A stretch of DNA of 64,000 bases, taken from positions 44,146 to 108,145 of the IMG/VR virus record IMGVR_UViG_3300042731_004843; one strand, 5' to 3'. Below, piece after piece: positions 43,597-52,256 of this stretch. The stretch is from a virus. The notes under the pieces were generated by a model. That model did no database searches. It worked only from the letters and a program-made list of their open reading frames with translations, and had not been told where the DNA came from. The translations under genes and the position numbers were made by a program. Within the stretch, counting starts at the first letter, position 1; each line of letters starts with the position of its first letter.

Positions 43597-44715
43597 ATGG
43601 ACACCTTCTTGACCGAACTGTACGAGGAAGCACAAGAGAAGAGGGCCTCTGCTGAGCTCCAAGACTTCATGAAGTCTATGGATCGTGATGACTTGGAGGC
43701 TTTCTTGGGGCTGGACAAGCAGGCCGTGGCCGGACCTGCCGAGGGCGAGATGCCCGCCAACTGGCAGGGCAAAGAGCTGGACGCCTCCCAAAAGGCCAAG
43801 GACGACTACCTGGCTCAGGAGCACCAGGGCACGCCCAAGTCGGTAGAGAAGACCGACAAGTGGGCCCAGACCTGCAACAGCCAGGAAGGCACATCCAAGG
43901 TCAAGTCGGACAAAGAGGATGAGCCGAAGACCAAGGCCGCGGAAGCCAAGTTCCAGGCAGCCGATGCCATCGGCAGGATGTTCGCCAAGCAGGCGTCTTT
44001 GGGCTCTTACTTGGGGGCCAAACGTTCCGACAAGAAGCGTGAAAAAGAGAAGAAGTCCCAGGGTCTGGGCTCTGACATGGCAGCCATGGACTCCGGGCTG
44101 GAGAACACGGCCGAGGCCAAGATCGCCAGGATCTTTGGCGCGGGCGAGCCCTCAGAGACTATGTACAGCGACAGGGTTCCTTACGACGTGCGTGAGCGCG
44201 CGTTCAAGGGCTACCTGCAGCAGAAAAGCCAAGAGGCACCGACCGGCCTAGCCAGAGCCTTAGGTGGCGGGGCCGCGGTAGGCGGGGGTCTGGGAGCCCT
44301 CTTGGGTGCCGGTACTGGTGGGGGCAAGGGCGCGCTGATCGGTAGTGGAATCGGGGCTGGGCTAGGCGCTCTAGGTGGCGCCGGCATGCGCGCCGCCGAC
44401 AAGTCAGAGATCGCCCGCACCAAACAGGAACTGGCTAGCGGGGACCTTCCACTGGCTATGGCCCATAGGATCGGGGACTACGAAAGCAGTAGAAATTTTG
44501 CCGAGGAGATGAGGCGCCAGCAGGCGGACTCCAAGACAGATCGCCGGCACAGAGAGCACATGGACGTCCTTAGAGGGCGGGGCAGCACCAAGAAAGCGGA
44601 AGCCAAAGCCAAGATCGCCCAGATGGCCATGAAAGTCTCCGAGGGCGCTCCTGAACACGTCAAGGCTGCTGCTGTCTTCATGGCCGGTCGTAAGATGGCT
44701 GAGCTCTCCAAGTAG
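43597..44715 (+). CDS. Glycine-zipper virion-type protein
   Basis: A 372-residue product, SD GGAGAAGA. The N-terminal 150 residues are acidic and lysine-rich with K-x-A motifs (DKQAVAGP, AKQASLGS); a strong glycine zipper follows (GGGLGALLGAGTGGGKGALI, then GSGIGAGLGALGGAGM). The rest is helical. The zipper resembles pore- or membrane-inserting segments. Probably injected or internal virion protein; function unproven. Confidence 0.7.
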   Translation: MDTFLTELYEEAQEKRASAELQDFMKSMDRDDLEAFLGLDKQAVAGPAEGEMPANWQGKELDASQKAKDDYLAQEHQGTPKSVEKTDKWAQTCNSQEGTSKVKSDKEDEPKTKAAEAKFQAADAIGRMFAKQASLGSYLGAKRSDKKREKEKKSQGLGSDMAAMDSGLENTAEAKIARIFGAGEPSETMYSDRVPYDVRERAFKGYLQQKSQEAPTGLARALGGGAAVGGGLGALLGAGTGGGKGALIGSGIGAGLGALGGAGMRAADKSEIARTKQELASGDLPLAMAHRIGDYESSRNFAEEMRRQQADSKTDRRHREHMDVLRGRGSTKKAEAKAKIAQMAMKVSEGAPEHVKAAAVFMAGRKMAELSK

Positions 44716-44720
44716 CAGCC

Positions 44721-44900
44721 ATGAACCCGCAGACCCTACAAGGGATGGCCGATGAGCTCGAGAAGATCGCCACCGGGGGTCAGTTCAAGTTCATGGGCAT
44801 GGCCGACGATGAGAAGAGGCGCACCTTGGCCATGAGCAAAAACCTCAACCAGAGCCTCGGCAAGGTACTCACCCACGAGTACAAGGACGACAAGAGGTAG
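44721..44900 (+). CDS. Small protein with EKIA motif
   Basis: A 59-residue frame between two larger genes, starting five bases after one stop and ending directly at the next ATG. MADELEKIATGGQFKF shares the E-K-I-A element with the genes at 35653 and 45805; the rest is a charged helix. The exact fit into the gap and the motif support it as a real gene. Confidence 0.65.
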   Translation: MNPQTLQGMADELEKIATGGQFKFMGMADDEKRRTLAMSKNLNQSLGKVLTHEYKDDKR

Positions 44901-45812
44901 ATGGCCAACCTCGTAGTCACTAAGCCCCTGGTCCGGGGGTTCTCCCTGGACTTCCTGGAAGTCACCTGGGAGATAGAGGACACCTCTCTTGATCCCCACG
45001 ACTTCCAGTTCCAGCTCTTCCGGAGTGAGTCTCCGATGGGGCCATGGGATCAGATCGCCGGGCCCTTTGAGGATAGATACCGCTTCGTGGACAATCAGGT
45101 GAATCTGCTCCACAGGTGGCGGCAGATTTACTACAAAGTCCGGAGCACGGAGAAGGCCAATGCGGACAACTACGTGGATAGTGAGGCCTTCACCTTCCAC
45201 GCAGAACCAGACCTGATCGCGGAGGAGATCCAAAGGCTCGAGCGCATAGTGTGGGAGGAATACGCCGGCAGGCGGTGCTTCATCTTCCCGGCACGCACCT
45301 TTGGTCAGCGGTGCGGCAACTGCTACGACGGCCCGGAGAAGGGCAAGGGGTTCACTTCCCAGCGCCGTAGGTCTAACTGCCTGACATGCTACGACACCGG
45401 GTATGCGCGCGGATACCTAGATCCCATTGAGATCTTCGTCCAGATAGACCCCTCTTCCAAATCTGTCCAGACCGTACCTGTGGCAGAGCGGCAGCAAGTG
45501 GACACGACAGCACGTTTGCCTAACTTCCCACTGCTAAAACCCAGGGATATAATCGTCGAGACTGAAAACAGGAGGTGGCGGGTAGTCAAGGTGACTTCTA
45601 CGGAACGGCTCAGGAGCGTCGTCCACCAGGAACTCCAATTGCACGAGCTGGTGGCGGGCGACATCGAGTTCCAGCTTCCCATCAGACTAGAAGATTTGAG
45701 AGACTTTGAGCCGAGCCCTGGTAGGAACTTTACGAACCCCCATAACCTGGAGGGCTTCGAAGCAGAGGCGATCAAACATGCTTTCGCAGTCTACGGGTAC
45801 GGGAATGATTGA
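44901..45812 (+). CDS. Tail/neck-type protein with fibronectin-like and zinc modules
   Basis: A 303-residue product. The first 95 residues have the strand pattern of a fibronectin type III-like domain (LDFLEVTWEIED, FQFQLFRSESPMGPWDQI, YYKVRSTEKAN). The middle carries four Cys (CGNC, CLTC) suggesting a zinc knuckle, and the C-terminal part is beta-rich with RWRVVKVTSTERLRS. Placement before sheath genes suggests a tail-completion or connector protein. No named family. Confidence 0.65.
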   Translation: MANLVVTKPLVRGFSLDFLEVTWEIEDTSLDPHDFQFQLFRSESPMGPWDQIAGPFEDRYRFVDNQVNLLHRWRQIYYKVRSTEKANADNYVDSEAFTFHAEPDLIAEEIQRLERIVWEEYAGRRCFIFPARTFGQRCGNCYDGPEKGKGFTSQRRRSNCLTCYDTGYARGYLDPIEIFVQIDPSSKSVQTVPVAERQQVDTTARLPNFPLLKPRDIIVETENRRWRVVKVTSTERLRSVVHQELQLHELVAGDIEFQLPIRLEDLRDFEPSPGRNFTNPHNLEGFEAEAIKHAFAVYGYGND

Positions 45813-46170
45813 TTACTCCGCCTTCCACGGTGAGATCGAGAAGATCGCCGCGGACAACGACAAAGGCAGAATCACGAAGGAAAAGCTCAAGAGATTTGCA
45901 ATCGCAGCTCCGGTAGCAGCCGGTGGTGCAGCCCTGGGACACGGCGTTGGCCAGCTAGTAAGGCGTAATGTCCTATCTCCGCGCACCTTGCAGGCCCTGG
46001 ACGCTGCCGCAAAGCGGAAGCCCTTGGTGGCCAAAGCAGTAGGCGCTCTCCCGGCTGTGGCCGGTGGGTTGGCTGCTGGTGCCGGGATGATGCAGGCGAT
46101 GAAGGCGCGGCAGATGCGGGACTTCATCGAGGGAAAGAAGGAAGATGGCGGACGTACCGACACCCAGTAG
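45805..46170 (+). CDS. Small glycine/alanine-rich protein with EKIAA start
   Basis: ATG at 45805 lies eight bases before the upstream stop. The 121-residue product begins MIDYSAFHGEIEKIAADN, like the gene at 35653, and has two Ala/Gly hydrophobic segments (AIAAPVAAGGAALGHGVGQL and GALPAVAGGLAAGAGMMQAM). It may be membrane-active. Overlaps the next gene by 26 bases. Confidence 0.65.
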   Translation: MIDYSAFHGEIEKIAADNDKGRITKEKLKRFAIAAPVAAGGAALGHGVGQLVRRNVLSPRTLQALDAAAKRKPLVAKAVGALPAVAGGLAAGAGMMQAMKARQMRDFIEGKKEDGGRTDTQ

Positions 46171-46984
46171 CACGGTTCACACCGCTGGTCCCCTAGAAGA
46201 GGGCTGGCTGAATGACCCGTTGAACTACATGGTCAAGGCGTTCATTGCCTTCCTTCAGACCATCTTCGAGACGGCTCCGGCAGGACACTTCCACTGGCGT
46301 CCGGAGCTCGAGGAGACGGAGATCGTGATCACTGAGGAGAATCCAGTGAAGACCGACTCCATCGAACAGAAGCCGGTGATCTCTGTGATCCTGGGGCCAA
46401 CGCGGTTCAACGGCTCTTCGTTGGACGACTTGGTACACGTCAGCATCACAGACGCCAAAGAGATCCACACGGACCTTATCCCCGGAACCATGTCCCTCAA
46501 CTGTGTGTCCCGGGTACCCCAGGAGTGCCGGTTCATCGCATGGATCTGCGCCCGAACCATCTGGAATCTGAGGAAATTGTTCATTCGCGAGCCCTTCATC
46601 CACGACGTAGGCCGCAACATCAGTGTGGGCCCAGTGACGCCGGCCGGTGCATTGGTGGCGGGCGACACCGAGGGGGAGTGGCACTCAGTTTCCGTGTCTT
46701 GCCCGTTCTTCTTGCAGTGGACGGATAGAGTCACGCCCCTGCAGCACGATTGGAGCGGTCGGCCCATCCACCTGTTAAAGCAGGTGGCAATGAAGTTCAC
46801 AACGCGTCTGAATGAGGCGCAGCCAAACCTTACGCACACCCAAAACACTGGGCTGCAGCAGTGGGGAGATCAAGTAACTCAACCCAAGAGTCTGCGGCCG
46901 CCCAGTATGCGTGGAAGACGTATCCAAACAGAGCCTCACCCGAGTTCTCAGTCGAGCTCGCTTGAGGTAAAGACCAAGGTCTAG
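46145..46984 (+). CDS. Putative tail completion or sheath-terminator-type protein
   Basis: A 279-residue product with AAGGAAG before ATG. The pattern KAFIAFLQTIFETAPAG, the beta-rich core with KPVISVILGPTRFNGSS and WHSVSVSCPFFLQWTDR, and a disordered Ser/Arg tail suit a head-tail connector or tail terminator protein. It directly precedes the sheath gene. Assignment is by order and fold pattern. Confidence 0.5.
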   Translation: MADVPTPSSTVHTAGPLEEGWLNDPLNYMVKAFIAFLQTIFETAPAGHFHWRPELEETEIVITEENPVKTDSIEQKPVISVILGPTRFNGSSLDDLVHVSITDAKEIHTDLIPGTMSLNCVSRVPQECRFIAWICARTIWNLRKLFIREPFIHDVGRNISVGPVTPAGALVAGDTEGEWHSVSVSCPFFLQWTDRVTPLQHDWSGRPIHLLKQVAMKFTTRLNEAQPNLTHTQNTGLQQWGDQVTQPKSLRPPSMRGRRIQTEPHPSSQSSSLEVKTKV

Positions 46985-46999
46985 TGAAGGAGGCCCGCA

Positions 47000-49453
47000 A
47001 TGGCTGATGAGCTGATCCAACCTGGCGTATCCGTAATCCAGGAGTTTAGGACGATCAGTCCGACCATCATCACCCCGACGCTGGTTCCGTGCGCCATTGC
47101 GCCGGCCTTCCAGGTTATCGAGGCGCTGGAGACGGACGCTACCGGTAATCAGGTGGTGAACACGGATGCCGTGGCATCCGTGCCGGCATTGGTGGAGTCG
47201 GAAAATCCCGGTGACTACACCGGCCTAGACACGTTGACTCTAAAGGTGAGCGTGAACAACGGCCCGGCACAGGAGTTCACCTTCAGTGACCCGACAGCAT
47301 CGGGCCTGAGTGCCACGGCGGTCAAAGATCAGATCGCAGCTGGAGCTCCCGATGGATTTGGGGCATACGTGGTCACCAGGAGTGGGTCGGACTACGTACA
47401 GCTCCGCACCATCAACAGCGGCGACGGTCAGATCCTTCAGATCTTGGACGGTACCGCCAACTCCATCCTTGGCTTCAACCAGGGGTGGCAGGCTGAAGGC
47501 GTCTCGACCTACCAGCAGGTAGACGTCCGGGTACAGCAGGACAACTTCCCGGACCCACGGGGACTGCTGCCGGATGAGGCTGATGTAGATGAGGACAGCA
47601 TCCGTGTCTTCGTCAACACCGGCACCACGCTGAAAGAGTTCCAGCGGGACGAGACCTTCTTGCGCAAGCTCAAGAAGGCCATCTACACCTCGGGCGACAT
47701 CACCTTCCCGACTACTACGCTGACCGGCAAGAAGTTCTCCTTCCAAGATGGGCAGGGAGCGGCCGTGCAGGAGTACACGTTCGCGGGTGAGGCTGCTACC
47801 GCCATTGCACTAGCAGCCGCAATGAACGCCCTGATCGGCTCCACCAAGGTGGTCGATAACGGACTCACCAAGATCGATTTCGTCACCGAGACCGGCTACT
47901 TCAAGGTGGTCACGCCTTCCAGCGACTCCGCCCACGCCATCATCAAGTGGACTGACCTGGATGAGGCGTACACCGTGGAGCCGGTGGATGATGGAGACGG
48001 GGACTCGAGAACTCCGATCATCGTTATCGATGAGGAGGACTTCACTGCCCCCGCCACCGAGGCCAATCTGGTAGGTACTGCCACATTAGGCGCCACGGAG
48101 CAGGTGATCAACAACCTCAGCTTCGAGGTCGCCGTAGATGGCGAGTACATGCAAGAGATCAACTTCGTCGGCAAGCCGCTGGTCGGTAGCGCTGTGTACA
48201 ACGCGGCCAACACCTTGACCGGTGAGACGCTGACCTTCGAGGTGAACGGCACACAGAAGGCTGCCGTGTTCTCTGGCGGCGATCCCGTCAGCATCGCCTC
48301 GGCCATCGCACAGATCAACGCGGCTGCAGGTATCACTGTGGCTTACGAGTCGGATTCTTTGGGAAATCCGACGGCTTCTGGTGGCTACCTGGCCCTCCGC
48401 GTGGGCGGAGCAACCCTGGTTGAGGGCGGCGACGTCAAGTTGCTCTATCAGGGCGTTGGCGATGACCCGACCTGGACAGACTTGGGCTACGCAGCCGCCA
48501 TCGGTGCGGATGTCGAGCAGACCTTGAAGCTGGATGCTCCGGCCGAGTACAGCGACATCGTTCGGCAGATCAACCAGACGATGGGGGCCGGCTTCGCTGA
48601 TGATGACGGTACCGGCAAGCTCGAGTTGCTGTCTTCCATCCAGGGAGCCGAGTCCAAGATCCAAATCGGCAAGGGCACGGCCAATACGTTGCTGGGCTTC
48701 ACTGATGACCAGACGACGTACGGTGACGCCTTTGCCCCCAAGATCGGAGATGCAGTTTGGGTAGACGGCGTCTTCATCGGCAACATCGCCGTGGTCATGC
48801 CCGGAGGGTACAACAATCGCCTGAAGCTGGACCGAGAAGTGGCCCTGACCTGGGGTGGAGTGGCGTACTACATTCAGGCCCAGAACATCCCTGACACACT
48901 ACCATCTGACAGGCCCACACCGGACCTGGTGGTGGACACTACCGGGGCCATCCTCGTGAAGCATGACGTGCTGCGCGACACTGAGGGCAACCCCATCGTA
49001 GCGGTAGGCCAGCTCATCATCGCCTACAACGCTCTGCGTCTGGACGTCACTCCCGCGGCGAATGATCCAGGACTGCTGACCCTGGACGACACCACGGACC
49101 TCGAGGACGCGCTGGCTCCGCTCAACACGGACAACCCGCTCGGGCTCATGTTGTACTTCATGCTCATCAATGCCCCCGGCATCACGGTCACGGGACTAGG
49201 TGTGGATGCGGTGAGCGCGGAGAACCCTGACGGAACTCCGGAAGCCTATGCCAGGGCGCTTGCCTACCTGGAGAGCAAAGAGGTCTACGCACTGGCTGGC
49301 GCTTCCCAAGATCCCACGGTGCACCAGCTCTTCCAAACTCACGTCAACGCGCAGTCCGACCCGGATGCCAAGGGAGAGCGCATTGCTCTCATCAACCCGG
49401 AGATGCCGGGGAGAGGCCGTACCCGACCTGGTCATCAGCGGCACGGATGGTGA
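47000..49453 (+). CDS. Tail sheath protein, N-terminal part (frame broken near 49409)
   Basis: SD AAGGAGG. The frame encodes 817 residues, but the real sheath reading leaves it near 49409; the last 15 residues after INPEMP are out of frame. VSVIQEFRTISPTIITPTLVPCAI at the start is typical of sheath N-termini (shown here split from the next motif). The middle holds several repeats of a beta domain ending GTANSILGFN (near residue 152) and GTANTLLGFT (near 560). The C-terminal continuation lies at 49410-50405. Combined, about 1134 residues, long for a sheath because of the inserted domains. Confidence 0.85.
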   Translation: MADELIQPGVSVIQEFRTISPTIITPTLVPCAIAPAFQVIEALETDATGNQVVNTDAVASVPALVESENPGDYTGLDTLTLKVSVNNGPAQEFTFSDPTASGLSATAVKDQIAAGAPDGFGAYVVTRSGSDYVQLRTINSGDGQILQILDGTANSILGFNQGWQAEGVSTYQQVDVRVQQDNFPDPRGLLPDEADVDEDSIRVFVNTGTTLKEFQRDETFLRKLKKAIYTSGDITFPTTTLTGKKFSFQDGQGAAVQEYTFAGEAATAIALAAAMNALIGSTKVVDNGLTKIDFVTETGYFKVVTPSSDSAHAIIKWTDLDEAYTVEPVDDGDGDSRTPIIVIDEEDFTAPATEANLVGTATLGATEQVINNLSFEVAVDGEYMQEINFVGKPLVGSAVYNAANTLTGETLTFEVNGTQKAAVFSGGDPVSIASAIAQINAAAGITVAYESDSLGNPTASGGYLALRVGGATLVEGGDVKLLYQGVGDDPTWTDLGYAAAIGADVEQTLKLDAPAEYSDIVRQINQTMGAGFADDDGTGKLELLSSIQGAESKIQIGKGTANTLLGFTDDQTTYGDAFAPKIGDAVWVDGVFIGNIAVVMPGGYNNRLKLDREVALTWGGVAYYIQAQNIPDTLPSDRPTPDLVVDTTGAILVKHDVLRDTEGNPIVAVGQLIIAYNALRLDVTPAANDPGLLTLDDTTDLEDALAPLNTDNPLGLMLYFMLINAPGITVTGLGVDAVSAENPDGTPEAYARALAYLESKEVYALAGASQDPTVHQLFQTHVNAQSDPDAKGERIALINPEMPGRGRTRPGHQRHGW

Positions 49454-50405
49454 CTCGACGGCCATCACCAACGAATTCGACACCAAGCTGGCGGGGCTGG
49501 CCTCGGCTGTCTTGGCAGCAGGTATCAACCCCGTGGGCACCATCGGCGTGGATGAAGGCCTGTACCTCGACATCGCTTCTGACACCAAGAAGTACAGCAT
49601 CAGCGCGATCAGCGGTACGAAGGTCACTATCCGCGTGGCCTTTGCTCCGGGAGAGAACGACGACGGCTTCTACGCCACCACCAATTTGCCGAGCACTTTG
49701 ATCTCGGAGACTTTCTCTGTCAACGTGCGCGGCGAGAGCCTAGTGGACTCCAACGGGGATCCAGACTACGAGGCCATCGCACAGGCATACCAGGACACCG
49801 GTAAGGCCTACGCAGACAGGCGCATGGTCATGGTAGCCCCGGAAGAGGTGGGCGCTGTAGTAGACAACCTGGAACAGCGCATCAAGGGCTACTACCTGTG
49901 CTCGGCCATCGCCGGCATGGTTGGCCAGCAGGCCCCTCAGCAGGGCTTCACCAACTTCCCCGTCACCGGGTTCACCAGGGTGTTCGGCTCGAGTGACGTG
50001 TTCAACCGCACCCAGATGAACGTGGGTGCGGCAGGAGGTACCTACTGGGTCATCCAGACTCTGGCGGGCACGCCTCTTCTGGCACGCCACCAGCTCACCA
50101 CGGACCTCACCAGCATCGAGACCCGTGAGCTGAGCATCACCAAGGTGGTGGACTTCACCGCGAAGTTCATGAGGTCCGGCCTTCGGAACTTCATCGGCAA
50201 GTTCAACATCACCCAGCCGTTCCTGGACACGCTGAGCACGGTGGTACAGGGTCAGCTCTCGTTCCTCACGGAGTCGGGAGTCATCGTGGGCGGTGACCTG
50301 AACAACATCATCCAGGACGAGTCAGCCCCGGATACGGTGTTGATCGACGTCACTTTGGACGTTCCTTACCCATGCAACTACATCCGATTGACACTTGTCA
50401 TCTAG
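49410..50405 (+). CDS. Tail sheath protein, C-terminal part (+1 frame)
   Basis: This frame continues the sheath with PDLVISGTDGDSTAITNEFD and contains the conserved C-terminal region: QAYQDTGKAYADRRMVMVAP, GYYLCSAIAGMVGQQAPQQG, VVDFTAKFMRSGLRNFIGKF and the closing strand PYPCNYIRLTLVI. There is no good start codon with SD of its own here. A single extra G in GGGG (49408-49411) separates it from the first part; with three G the whole sheath is one frame. Sequencing error, mutation or programmed +1 frameshift are the options. Confidence 0.85.
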   Translation, partial: GEAVPDLVISGTDGDSTAITNEFDTKLAGLASAVLAAGINPVGTIGVDEGLYLDIASDTKKYSISAISGTKVTIRVAFAPGENDDGFYATTNLPSTLISETFSVNVRGESLVDSNGDPDYEAIAQAYQDTGKAYADRRMVMVAPEEVGAVVDNLEQRIKGYYLCSAIAGMVGQQAPQQGFTNFPVTGFTRVFGSSDVFNRTQMNVGAAGGTYWVIQTLAGTPLLARHQLTTDLTSIETRELSITKVVDFTAKFMRSGLRNFIGKFNITQPFLDTLSTVVQGQLSFLTESGVIVGGDLNNIIQDESAPDTVLIDVTLDVPYPCNYIRLTLVI

Positions 50406-50427
50406 CGTGACAATTCGCAGAACGTAG

Positions 50428-51519
50428 ATGGCTGGTACTGCACCAAATACTGCGGGCATGTCCCTCCCCAAGATCCCCGACAAGAAGGGCACGGGCGGAT
50501 TTCGTGCAGCTATGGTCGCCCACGAAATGGGCCACGCTACAGACTTCGAGGGGCGCAGGGCCCAGAAGCTGCGCAGTGCCCTAGAAAGGGGTCTGTGGTT
50601 GGGCGGACAGGGCGCCACCCTACTAGCTCAGTCTCGGGGCCGACCCATGATGGCGGCTCTCGGTGAGCTCGCCTCCTCGGCCCCAGACCTGTATGACGAG
50701 GCCGTGGCCACCAAACGCGGTCTCAGGGCTCTGAAAGATTCCGGCAAATACACTCCGGCGGAGATCAAGAAGGCGAGAAATACGCTAATTTGGGGCGGAG
50801 GTACGTACGGCGCCCATGCCCTAGCAGACGCTGCTATCTCCGCAGGCACTAGCAGCTTTAACCAATTAGCCAAGCAGACAGACTCTCCAGAAGTGGCTGT
50901 GGGGGCTACACTCGCGCCTATGTTGGCCAAGCGGCTAGTAAAGCCCATGATCACTGGTGCTGTGAGCGCGGCTTTCACTCGTTCGGCTAAAAAGTCCCCA
51001 GTGATTACTCCCGCAGAAGCCGAGGGTCTACGCAGGCAAATGGGTGTTCGCGCCCAGATCTACGAAGCAGATCCCGAGATCTTGGAGGACAATGCTGCTT
51101 ATGTACGGGGGGGCGGCCATAGAGGCCCTCTTCGCGGTTTTCGACAAGCGTCTGTAGAGACCCTGTTGGCGGAAAAGGATAGGAAAAAGAGGACGGGGCA
51201 GGCCTCAGAAGTGCTGAGAAGAGGGGGTGTCCTTTTGCCCAAGACCGCCTCTGTTGCTGCTGATGAATGGGAGAAGGACCCGCCCAGTCTCGGTAAGAGG
51301 ATCGCCAAAGGTGTCGGTCTTGGCGCCCTTACCGTCGGTACTGCCGGGGGCCTTATTGCGGCGTCAGATCCTAAGACCACCAAGAGACTCATCCAGCACG
51401 TACGTCAGCATGGGATCAAGGGACTGAAGAAATTCAAGCTGGCTAGCATCGGGCCGCCAGCTCGTGAGACACTTTCAAGAACGCACTGGCCGGCGTTGGC
51501 CAAGGCGCTAGCCAAGTAG
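50428..51519 (+). CDS. Putative virion zinc metalloprotease (HExxH) with glycine-rich segments
   Basis: A 363-residue product between sheath and tube genes. AAMVAHEMGHATDFEGR carries H32-E33-x-x-H36, the zinc and catalytic motif of zincins. A candidate third ligand is E91 in YDEAVATKRG, as in M48-type gluzincins where E precedes A and a charged helix. The C-terminal part has a K-x-A site (LPKTASVA) and a Gly/Ala hydrophobic stretch (VGLGALTVGTAGGLIAASD). Substrate unknown: cell-wall peptide, host protein or virion protein. HExxH can occur by chance, but the flanking pattern supports it. Confidence 0.6.
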   Translation: MAGTAPNTAGMSLPKIPDKKGTGGFRAAMVAHEMGHATDFEGRRAQKLRSALERGLWLGGQGATLLAQSRGRPMMAALGELASSAPDLYDEAVATKRGLRALKDSGKYTPAEIKKARNTLIWGGGTYGAHALADAAISAGTSSFNQLAKQTDSPEVAVGATLAPMLAKRLVKPMITGAVSAAFTRSAKKSPVITPAEAEGLRRQMGVRAQIYEADPEILEDNAAYVRGGGHRGPLRGFRQASVETLLAEKDRKKRTGQASEVLRRGGVLLPKTASVAADEWEKDPPSLGKRIAKGVGLGALTVGTAGGLIAASDPKTTKRLIQHVRQHGIKGLKKFKLASIGPPARETLSRTHWPALAKALAK

Positions 51520-51529
51520 GAGGCACGAG

Positions 51530-52252
51530 ATGGCTACCTTCAGTGAGTGGTCGCCCTATGAGAAGTTCGTACAGGCCGGTATGGTTGACGGCCAGTTCCT
51601 CAATGCCGGGTTCACCGTTTTGGCGGCAGGGCCTCCACGGCTAGCCAACATTGGTGGGTCTACAGCTTTGGCCGGCGCTTTGGCCGGTGCCGGAGCAGAC
51701 CAGATGGTGATGCCAGTAGGCGTGGTCCAGAACGTCAATCTGAGCCACAACAGGACGTTCAACAGGATCTTCGAGGTTGGTTCTGAGCGCTCCTACTTCA
51801 TCTCCGGCCGCACCATCGGGCAGCTGTCGATCGCCAGGATCTTGTACCATGGTCCCAGCTTGCTCCGCATGCTGTACGCCTACTACGAGGACGCCATCCC
51901 CCCGACGGTGGTGGAAGCAGTGTTCCCGAATGCGGGCATCGCAACCGTGGCTAACCCCCACGATGTCGTGATTCCGCCTGGGTACGAGAACCTGTTCCTC
52001 AACCTGGCTTCGGACCTATTCAACCAGCCCGTGGGTATCTTGCTGTACGTCAGGGACAGCAACTTGGACACCTACGGGGCGGTCTACCTGGAGAGCTGCT
52101 ACGTGCCCAACCACACCTGGGCCACCGACGCCCAGGGAGTCATCATTCAGGAATCGGCGGCTATCCAGTTCGAGCGGGCGGTACCGGTAGCAGTGAGTGC
52201 CTTGTCGCTTATCGCTGGTGCGTCTGGTAGTGCTCTGGGCATCGGAAGCTAG
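51530..52252 (+). CDS. Tail tube protein
   Basis: A 240-residue product, SD GGAGGCAC. VGVVQNVNLSHNRTFNRIFE, then GSERSYFISGRTIGQLSIAR, matches the strand order of myovirus tube subunits that follow the sheath gene. The size is in the usual range. It would polymerise inside the sheath and carry DNA during ejection. Confidence 0.75.
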   Translation: MATFSEWSPYEKFVQAGMVDGQFLNAGFTVLAAGPPRLANIGGSTALAGALAGAGADQMVMPVGVVQNVNLSHNRTFNRIFEVGSERSYFISGRTIGQLSIARILYHGPSLLRMLYAYYEDAIPPTVVEAVFPNAGIATVANPHDVVIPPGYENLFLNLASDLFNQPVGILLYVRDSNLDTYGAVYLESCYVPNHTWATDAQGVIIQESAAIQFERAVPVAVSALSLIAGASGSALGIGS

Positions 52253-52256
52253 TCCT

